A DNA stretch of 64,000 nt. Origin: Nitrosomonas sp. (lineage in GTDB: Bacteria; Pseudomonadota; Gammaproteobacteria; Burkholderiales; Nitrosomonadaceae). The stretch lies in NCBI GenBank assembly GCA_016710135.1, contig JADJLM010000002.1, positions 597,157 through 661,156 on the forward strand, read 5' to 3'. This document shows, in pieces, positions 57,837-64,000 of the stretch. Made by a program: the position numbers and the translations under genes. Under the pieces are notes generated by a model that had not been told where the DNA came from, did no database searches, and was given only the letters and a program-made list of their open reading frames with translations. Every line of letters begins with the position of its first letter. The first letter of the stretch is position 1.

Positions 57837-58592
57837 ATGCGTGGTAAATTGGTCGTTGGTAACTGGAAAATGAATGGTAACATGCTGCAAAATCAGCAGT
57901 TACTTGATGCGATTGTTCCGGAAATTAAAACGCTTGGGAACATGGCCAGCGCCGTTTGTGTGCCTTACCCCTATCTTGTAATGACTCAGAAAGTTTTACA
58001 ATCCACAAAAATAGCTTGGGGTGCTCAGAATGTCAGTCCCTATGACCTGGGTGCTTATACCGGTGAAGTGGCAGCAGAAATGCTTGTCGATTTAGGTTGT
58101 TATTATGTCATTGTGGGTCATTCTGAACGACGTGCATTGTTTGGAGAAGATAATCAAACCGTAGCACTGAAATTTAAGAAAGCCCAAAGCGTTGGATTGA
58201 TTCCTATATTATGCGTAGGTGAGACATTGGCGCAGCGTGAGGTCGGTGAAACAGAGCGCGTCATTGCGGAACAGTTGGATACGGTAGTCAATTTAGTGAG
58301 TATTGATGCGTTTGCAAAAGCAGTTATTGCCTATGAGCCAGTTTGGGCGATCGGTACGGGGAAAACGGCTTCTCCCGATCAAGCGCAACATGTGCATGCT
58401 TTTATTCGCAATCGATTGGCTTCACACAACGCTGAGCTGGCTTCTAAAATCCAGATACTATATGGTGGTAGTGTAAAATCAAACAATGCAGCTAATTTAT
58501 TTTCGATGCCTGATATTGATGGGGGATTAATTGGTGGCGCCTCATTGATTGCAAGCGAATTTATTTCAATTTGTAAAGCAGCTCAGTGCTGA
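57837..58592 (+). CDS. tpiA: triosephosphate isomerase
   Basis: 251 residues; interconverts DHAP and glyceraldehyde-3-phosphate. NWKMNGN (catalytic Lys), VGHSERRALFGE (His), AYEPVWAIGTGKTA (Glu in AYEPVW) and the phosphate-binding YGGSVKSNNA are intact. Followed by secG after 19 bases, the usual tpiA-secG-tRNA-Leu order. Confidence 0.97.
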   Translation: MRGKLVVGNWKMNGNMLQNQQLLDAIVPEIKTLGNMASAVCVPYPYLVMTQKVLQSTKIAWGAQNVSPYDLGAYTGEVAAEMLVDLGCYYVIVGHSERRALFGEDNQTVALKFKKAQSVGLIPILCVGETLAQREVGETERVIAEQLDTVVNLVSIDAFAKAVIAYEPVWAIGTGKTASPDQAQHVHAFIRNRLASHNAELASKIQILYGGSVKSNNAANLFSMPDIDGGLIGGASLIASEFISICKAAQC

Positions 58593-58611
58593 ATTTAAGA
58601 GAATAGAATTT

Positions 58612-58979
58612 ATGGAAACGTTGATTTTGGCTGTTCATGTGATTGTAGCTTTGCTGATCATTGTGCTGGTTATGCTACAGCAAGGTAAAGGGGCTGACAT
58701 GGGCGCTGCGTTTGGAAGTGGCTCATCAGGTAGTTTATTCGGCGCAAGTGGCTCCGCTAATTTCTTGAGTCGAGCAACAGCGGTTGCAGCGACTGCCTTT
58801 TTATTACAAGTCTTTCGTTAGCGTATTTTTCGGGTAGCGGTGTTAAAAGCGATAGCGTAATGAAACGTTATGAGTCAGGTGCCATTGAGAGTGGCGACAA
58901 GCAAGATGTAACTGATGCGATACCTTCTGCGACCGAGAACGTCGATGATGGATCCAAAGCAAAGCAAATTCCAGAGTAA
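58612..58979 (+). CDS. secG: protein-export subunit SecG, frameshifted
   Basis: Accessory subunit of the SecYEG channel. METLILAVHVIVALLIIVLV then MLQQGKGADMGAAFGSG, the SecG mark. The first frame ends at 58821; one missing T at 58798-58802 would change AFLLQVFR to AFFITSLSLAYFSG and give a 122-residue protein through 58979 with the usual polar tail. Confidence 0.92.
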
Positions 58980-59041
58980 GAATTTTTGCTTATAAGCTAG
59001 TTTTTGGAAGTAAGCGTATATCCTCTGCTTACTTTCCAATT

Positions 59042-59126
59042 GCCGACGTGGTGGAATTGGTAGACACGCCGTCTTGAGGGGGCGGTGGCGAAAGCTGTGC
59101 TAGTTCGAGTCTCGCCATCGGCACCA
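59042..59126 (+). tRNA. tRNA-Leu (GAG)
   Basis: 85-base class II tRNA with a long variable arm and encoded CCA at 59124-59126. Anticodon GAG at 59076-59078; GGTGGAATTGGTAGACACG is the Leu D-arm. Directly after secG. tRNA genes are frequent integration sites, and accessory genes follow. Confidence 0.97.
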
Positions 59127-59257
59127 ACAGTTTTTTCTGCTATATTATTCTTGTACTGATCGTTAAAAAGTCAGTATCACACGCGATACCCAAAATAAAT
59201 GGCTTATCGTTCCGATCTGGTCCTAATTGGTAGAATAATAATAAAAACTTCAATCGC

Positions 59258-59512
59258 TTGGTCATGTCCTACCCAACCATCAAAGCGCTTCTCATTTTTC
59301 TGATCAAGACCTTGATCTATGCAGCTAGCGTTTTTTACACTACCAATTACTTCACGATTGATAATCTTGGGACAGTCATTCTCGGTGTCTTCATTCTCAG
59401 CTTACCCATTATCTTGTGTGGAATCTATGGCAGTACTGTGCGTCAAATTAGGCGCCTCACGATTTTCAAGGAAAGAGGGATTTTATTTAGGATCGTTTCG
59501 TCGCGTTTTTGA
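59258..59512 (+). CDS. small two-helix membrane protein
   Basis: 84 residues with two membrane segments (about 8-28 and 36-57) and a basic C-terminal end. No family recognised. Its TGA overlaps the TTG start of the next gene (TTGA), so the two are translationally coupled and probably function together. Confidence 0.55.
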   Translation: MVMSYPTIKALLIFLIKTLIYAASVFYTTNYFTIDNLGTVILGVFILSLPIILCGIYGSTVRQIRRLTIFKERGILFRIVSSRF

Positions 59513-61083
59513 AATCGATTTTATGGATACTGTGGGCACTGAGTACTTCTTTTTTTATGTTGCTGCAGTTTCATATCTATAGCGAGTGGGAATGGTTCTT
59601 TTTTTTGCTGGTCATTCCTTTCTTTTGGATTGTATTTAGCACTTGTCGCAAGTTCATTGCTCACGAGATTGTGGGCTACATGGCAACCGATATTGCCTTG
59701 CGCTGGGCTAGGTTTCTTTGCCCGGTGCTGATGTTAATCCTTTATTATTCCTTCTTTGGACAGTTCGAGTCTTTACCCAATTACGCGAATATTCCTGAAG
59801 CGATTCAGGATCAAAAAAGCAAGGTTGAGAATTTAGCAGGGAGCGCCATTACCCGCGAAGCTTCACACTTCTTGGCACTTTATGATGGCATCCGAATTTT
59901 TATTCTCAATCATTCGCTTTCACAAGACACGATTTGGGGTTTTCTGTTACTGACATTCAGTAAACTCATTGTTTTCTTCAATGCCTGCGCTATTCTTTCT
60001 TGCTTCGTTATTCCGACGACTGAATTTCGACGCATCGTTGGACCGCTCACCGACCAAGATATTCCTCCTACGCTTTCAATACAACGAATTGCGATAGTTT
60101 CGGCTATTTTTACCCTACTGACCCTATTTATCTATGCGCCCACTTTTGTGTATTTAGAAGCATGGGTTCAGCAGAAATCGATTGCACTGAATGAAGATAG
60201 GGCAAAAATCGAGAAAGTTGCTGTCGATCTCATTGGTGACGAGCCATTTCGCAAGGGTACCATCGAAAAACTGCATAAGGCTAAAATCAAGGCATTGCCG
60301 GATAAGGCAGCGATTCAGCGCGATCTCGATGAGAAACTAGAGATTGGTTTTAAAAGACTGGAGTCCAGAGTAGATATCTATCTTGATTGGTACTATAGCT
60401 TAATGGGTGAGTACACCCGGATCAGTAAGCTATTGATCGGAGAATTAGAAGCAGATATGAAACGCCGATTTCAAGAGGCGCTCGAACAGGGCGGTAACCC
60501 GTTTTGGGAATATGAAGCGGCTGTTAGTCAGTTGCTTACACATTATGAAGATGCTCAAAAGGCCTATATAGAAAAGGCAAACAAAATTTTACACAAAAAT
60601 CGCCTCGATCTCAAAGGTGTGCCGTTTGATGTCAATGAGCAACTGACGTTGTTGGACGCAGTAAGTTTACCCATCCACCAAGAAGATTTTATCAATTTTC
60701 AGCATCGCCTTGGTACGGGGTCGGCCGCTGGCATGATTACTGCTATCATCGTCGGGAAAGTAGCTGGAAAAAGTATTTTTAAACTTGCAGTGGGCGCGTT
60801 ATTCAAAGTAGTTGCCAGCAAAGCTACTGGTGCCGTGGTGAGTGCTGGAGCAGGTGCAGCCACTGGCGCTGCTGTCGGTTCTGTCGTTCCTGGGTTTGGA
60901 ACCGCAATCGGTGCTGTGGTTGGCGGTATCATCGGTGGCATCGGTGCTGGCATTATCGTTGATAAAACCCTGATAGAATTGGAAGCAGCGATTAGCAGGG
61001 AAAAATTTAAAGCTGAAATCTTGGCAGCGATTAACGAAGCCCGTTTAGAATTTAAAGAAGAATTAATTAACCAAGCAGAATAA
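59509..61083 (+). CDS. large membrane protein with coiled region and glycine-zipper domain
   Basis: 524 residues. At least four membrane helices in the first 230 residues, a charged helical part (about 230-400), then a glycine/alanine-rich segment around 440-490 (AGAGAATGAAVGSVVPGFG, AVVGGIIGGIGAG) typical of glycine zippers that enter or span membranes, and a helical tail. The start TTG lies in the upstream stop. Not recognised; the layout recalls membrane-pore or envelope-stress proteins, but that is only an impression. Confidence 0.55.
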   Translation: MKSILWILWALSTSFFMLLQFHIYSEWEWFFFLLVIPFFWIVFSTCRKFIAHEIVGYMATDIALRWARFLCPVLMLILYYSFFGQFESLPNYANIPEAIQDQKSKVENLAGSAITREASHFLALYDGIRIFILNHSLSQDTIWGFLLLTFSKLIVFFNACAILSCFVIPTTEFRRIVGPLTDQDIPPTLSIQRIAIVSAIFTLLTLFIYAPTFVYLEAWVQQKSIALNEDRAKIEKVAVDLIGDEPFRKGTIEKLHKAKIKALPDKAAIQRDLDEKLEIGFKRLESRVDIYLDWYYSLMGEYTRISKLLIGELEADMKRRFQEALEQGGNPFWEYEAAVSQLLTHYEDAQKAYIEKANKILHKNRLDLKGVPFDVNEQLTLLDAVSLPIHQEDFINFQHRLGTGSAAGMITAIIVGKVAGKSIFKLAVGALFKVVASKATGAVVSAGAGAATGAAVGSVVPGFGTAIGAVVGGIIGGIGAGIIVDKTLIELEAAISREKFKAEILAAINEARLEFKEELINQAE

Positions 61084-61090
61084 CTTGCCC

Positions 61091-62047
61091 ATGAAAACAA
61101 CGCAGCAATTAACAAGACATTATGCTGGTATCGCTAATCCTTCTGGTGCAGTGGCACTTAGCGATAGCCTTTTCATCGTTGGTGATGATGAAGATAATCT
61201 CCTCAGAATTTATGATCGAGATACGCTCGATAAACCGCTACAAATTATATCGTTAAGCCATCTTTTCAAAGGCATTATTAAAGACGGGCCCGATTTAGAA
61301 ATTGATATCGAAAGCATGGCTGCGATGGGCAATGTGTTATTTATCATTGGTTTACATTCGACAAGCCGAACAGGGGAGTATCGACCTGCGAGACATCGAT
61401 TGATTGCAATTCAATTTAAGCTCGATGCTAACAATAAGCTCAATATCTGTCCGGTAGGGGAAATTCATACCCAATTGATCGACAATCTGAAGCAAGATGT
61501 GCGTTTCAAGAAATATCGATTAGACAAAGCAGCAAAAATACCCCCTAAAGCAATCGGTGGTTTAAGTATCGAAGGGTTGGCTGCAACCCCCGATAATGGT
61601 TTGCTCATTGGTTTCCGGAATCCGCTCAATGGCGGCAAGATGAATCACGATCGATTAGTGAGAGGCAATGCCTTGCTTGTTAAATTAAAAAATCCTTTCG
61701 AGGTTATTCACGGGCTACCAGCGCGATTTGCTAAACCCATCGAATTGGATCTCGATGGGCAAGGTATCCGCGAAATTACCTGGAGAAAAAAGCATCAATT
61801 CATGATTGTTGCAGGTCCTTACCATGAGAACATCGCGAGCAAAACACACCCCAAGGAAACGGGCAAACTATATCACTGGTTCAGCCGATCGAAGAAGCTG
61901 AAGGAATGCAAGAAAGTAGCGTTGGAAAACTTGAATATCGAAGCTGCTTTTTTCTATCCCGAGGATGATAAAACAGTCCAGTTACTCAGCGATGATGGTC
62001 AAATGCGCAATGAAAAAAAATTCCGGAGCCAGATCGTTAAGTTGTAA
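61091..62047 (+). CDS. DUF3616 family protein
   Basis: 318 residues from ATG 61091 (a TTG two codons earlier is possible). SGAVALSDSLFIVGDDEDNL and SIEGLAATPDNGLLIGFRNP are DUF3616 marks; the family is predicted beta-propeller-like. No signal peptide is visible. Follows the glycine-zipper gene by only seven bases, so it is likely part of the same unit. Function unknown. Confidence 0.75.
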   Translation: MKTTQQLTRHYAGIANPSGAVALSDSLFIVGDDEDNLLRIYDRDTLDKPLQIISLSHLFKGIIKDGPDLEIDIESMAAMGNVLFIIGLHSTSRTGEYRPARHRLIAIQFKLDANNKLNICPVGEIHTQLIDNLKQDVRFKKYRLDKAAKIPPKAIGGLSIEGLAATPDNGLLIGFRNPLNGGKMNHDRLVRGNALLVKLKNPFEVIHGLPARFAKPIELDLDGQGIREITWRKKHQFMIVAGPYHENIASKTHPKETGKLYHWFSRSKKLKECKKVALENLNIEAAFFYPEDDKTVQLLSDDGQMRNEKKFRSQIVKL

Positions 62048-62116
62048 TCTAACTGCTATTGAGGCGTATTGCATATTACGTAACAATAAGGAACTTGATA
62101 CCCATCAATATTAAAA

Positions 62117-62611
62117 CTATTCCCCAAAAATTTCCGCTTTGCTTTCAAGCCAGGTTCCACTGCGGTTATCAATGAAAACACCGAATACACTGAACACAAA
62201 AGTTATTGCTCCGATAACCAGGCAAGCGGTATAAGGATTAACTTCCAACAAAGTTAGGCTAAATCCAGCAGCCATCGCATCAATACTAGTAGCGATGGCC
62301 AGAACCAGCAGCATTTTGTTGGTGATGCGCGCAATCGTTTCTTCCACACCTTCTTGAGTGCTTTCATAAATCATTTTTGCACCGATCAACGTCAGCAGTC
62401 CAAAAGCGATCCAATGCGCATGGGTTTCTACCCAACTTAAAACATCCTGATCCCCTCAATACCCGATGAAAGGCATCAAGGCTTGAAAGATTCCGAAGAA
62501 TCCCCCAACTCTGAGTGCCAAGTTAGGCACATTTTTCTTCGCACCCAGGCCGATAGCAACTACAAAGGCATCCATACTAAGTGCAATTGCAAGAATGATG
62601 ACTTCGATCAT
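62117..62611 (-). pseudogene. mntP: manganese efflux pump MntP, internal stop codon
   Basis: Start ATG 62611: MIEVIILAIALSMDAFVVAI is the MntP opening with the conserved Asp. The frame is broken by TGA at 62456-62458 (after MPFIGY) and stays in frame to 62117: ATSIDAMAAGFSLTLLEVNP is the second half. MntP has two such halves, and a readthrough protein would be 164 residues, near normal. The stop probably replaces a TGG; unlike other breaks here it is a substitution. Confidence 0.82.
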
Positions 62612-62794
62612 CGTGTTGCTTCAAAAATGGTGCATGGTGGTAGCGAGGTATGTTTTCAGCGATGAAGTTCATGAAATAGATCCTATCTTAAAAAAGAAAT
62701 GATCTCAGCGATAACTTCGTACATTGAAAATACTTGGGCAAAAAACTTTGGTGGCAAAATACCTGAAGGAGAAGTGCGGCATCGACACTCAGTT

Positions 62795-63203
62795 TCACGA
62801 TTTCGATAATTCGGGCAAACTTACCCAAGTTGCACATTGAATCACACCCGGTATCCATCCGAGTCTTCGAACGTGCAGCCGTCGCGATCCCAATAGGGAT
62901 TCAGGGAGGCTACTGCTTTGAATCCCGCCACTCTCATAGACTCGCAACAGTGGACCCAATCTTCTCGGTCTGACACATAGAAGACAAGAAGGTCTTCCAG
63001 CGTCGGTGTTGGTTTGACAGGATGTGAACGGCAATAGGTGAATTCGAGATGGTAAGCGCCACCAGGTTTTCCTAACATCACACCGTCAAAACCATCGTGG
63101 TCGTTAAAATGACCAAGGCGCTCCAGGCCCAGCCCTTTTCGATACATCGCTTCAGTTCGGGGAGATTCGTCACCGGACGGGCAACTCGAAAATGGCAGAT
63201 CAT
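62795..63203 (-). pseudogene. VOC/glyoxalase-like protein, two frameshifts
   Basis: The gene begins at ATG 63203 (MICHFRVARPVTNLP), shifts to EAMYRKGLGLERLGHFNDHD at the run of G at 63159-63162, and after DGYRV shifts again near 62845 to VIQCATWVSLPELSKS. One base restored at each place gives a VOC protein of about 136 residues of the YycE/glyoxalase type. Function unknown. Confidence 0.75.
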
Positions 63204-63354
63204 TTTGGGATTCTTTGTTTAGATTAGCGCAACGCGGAGTTAACCGGCAGAATGGAACTGACTTGCCAGAGCAGTAGCTTGCAGTGGAGTGTAAAGTTTT
63301 TTAAACAATTACCTCCTGCAAACTGTCCAGTTGAACACCTAGTTAGCACGTGGG

Positions 63355-63705
63355 CTAAAACACCATTGCATGGTCGCAAAAGAATTTCCCATCTTGATGA
63401 ACAAGAACCATTTCAGCAACAAATTCGCCTTTAGCTTTGGTGAAATACTGCTTCCAAACGATTGCTGCAGAGTTTGGACGCTTGAATACTGCTACAAGCT
63501 TACGCTCTGCAAAGAAGCCTTTTTCATTTTGATACTGCTTGCAAACCAACTGGAAATGTTCTTTCGTAACTATTTTCTTGATGCGATCCGTGAAATCTCT
63601 TACGTGAGCTTCATGATCGATTCTTGTGGAAGCATCCATCAAATTATCCATGATGGGATTTGCTATTTCTATAATCTCCTGTTCTGACATTTCTACAAAA
63701 TTCAT
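63355..63705 (-). CDS. hypothetical protein
   Basis: 116 residues from ATG 63705 (AGGAG upstream; the open frame extends five codons further back). Alpha-beta composition: NFVEMSEQEIIEIANPIMDN, then a sheet-rich end AERKLVAVFKRPNSAAIVWK and GEFVAEMVLVHQDGKFFCDH, which recalls NTF2-like folds. No catalytic motif. Near the decayed VOC gene in the accessory stretch. The last 280 bases of the window (63721-64000) hold only fragments that I cannot assign. Confidence 0.55.
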   Translation of the reverse strand: MNFVEMSEQEIIEIANPIMDNLMDASTRIDHEAHVRDFTDRIKKIVTKEHFQLVCKQYQNEKGFFAERKLVAVFKRPNSAAIVWKQYFTKAKGEFVAEMVLVHQDGKFFCDHAMVF

Positions 63706-64000
63706 GACTACTCCTTGCAAGTGCTAACATATAATCAGGCATCCGAAATAGCACAATATATTGCATCACAAATGTAATTTAATACGGAATTATTCATGAT
63801 AGCCCCTTATTACCGCCAATAGCGAATTTAGCTGTTGTTTTATCAAACTTGTTAGCGCCACAAGTTGAAAAAGTAACTACACAAAAAAGCAAACCTTGGC
63901 TTCTGGATTCATCAAAGGATAAAAGCAGAAATTGATCTCACATAGCACTTTTGATTTTACTTAGCTGACTTTTTTTATTTCTCGCAAACAATCGAGTCTG

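Noticed and set aside
60699..61115. 138-codon minus-strand ORF rich in Ala, Pro and Thr
   Set aside because: It is the antisense of the glycine-zipper segment; low-complexity antisense of GGC/GCT codons stays open by chance.
62612..62794. Possible manganese riboswitch (yybP-ykoY) upstream of mntP
   Set aside because: The conserved aptamer elements are not recognisable in the sequence before the mntP start.
62795..63034. 79-codon minus-strand ORF taken as a separate gene
   Set aside because: Only its last ~16 residues fit a protein family; they are the end of the frameshifted VOC gene.

Overview
The window looks like chromosome of a betaproteobacterium, most probably an ammonia oxidiser of the Nitrosomonas group. 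This is inferred from gene content and order, not from a search: glyA-nrdR-ribD, the sigma factor-DUF3619-DUF3106 cluster, exosortase-A-type glycosyltransferases, a two-gene cyanophycin locus with its DUF1854/ABC partners, and an overall A+T-rich composition. There is no rRNA and no CRISPR array. Three tRNA genes (Cys, Gly, Leu) lie near the right end.

Layout. 1-58 is the start of ilvE. 519-3142 is a two-gene NLR-type (STAND NTPase) immune or signalling cassette: a TIR/DUF4062-like effector followed by an NB-ARC-TPR protein, with recent 144-bp TPR repeats. 3598-18567 is mostly housekeeping: icd, cspA, clpS-clpA, serB, an HDOD-GGDEF protein, pepA-holC, valS. 18577-20095 is an IS5-family element. 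20133-24918 carries ribD, nrdR, glyA, a hydroxyacid dehydrogenase and an NlpC/P60 lipoprotein. 24975-30717 carries a vanadium-type haloperoxidase, a DevBCA-type exporter and a DciA-like gene. 30963-37733 carries a GST, mnmA-nudJ, a broken glycosyltransferase, a haem-binding-like protein, rpmB-rpmG and an HtrA protease. 38882-43538 is a polysaccharide cluster with a broken hydrolase, a CapK-like ligase and two glycosyltransferases. 43720-48063 carries a lipase, a penicillin-acylase-family hydrolase and a c-type cytochrome. 48084-55681 is the cyanophycin locus. 55896-57207 is the sigma-factor cluster. 57436-59126 holds tRNAs, tpiA and secG. From 59127 to the end there is an accessory stretch with an uncharacterised membrane cassette, a DUF3616 protein and decayed mntP and VOC genes.

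The best candidate for a poorly described system is the cassette at 519-3142. The last ~28 residues of the effector and the first ~26 residues of the NLR share a motif (about 10 identities in 20 aligned positions). This is the layout of NLR-associated bacterial amyloid signalling, where the motif templates from sensor to effector. A second point of interest is that the second cyanophycin synthetase lacks the C-terminal Mur-ligase lobe.

A caution for all readers. At least seven host genes (icd, clpA, valS, secG, a membrane fusion protein, a hydrolase, a VOC protein) and the IS transposase are interrupted by single-base deletions, almost always inside homopolymer runs and always losing one base. 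Essential genes are among them, so the simplest reading is sequencing or assembly error. I annotate these as whole genes and mark the break.
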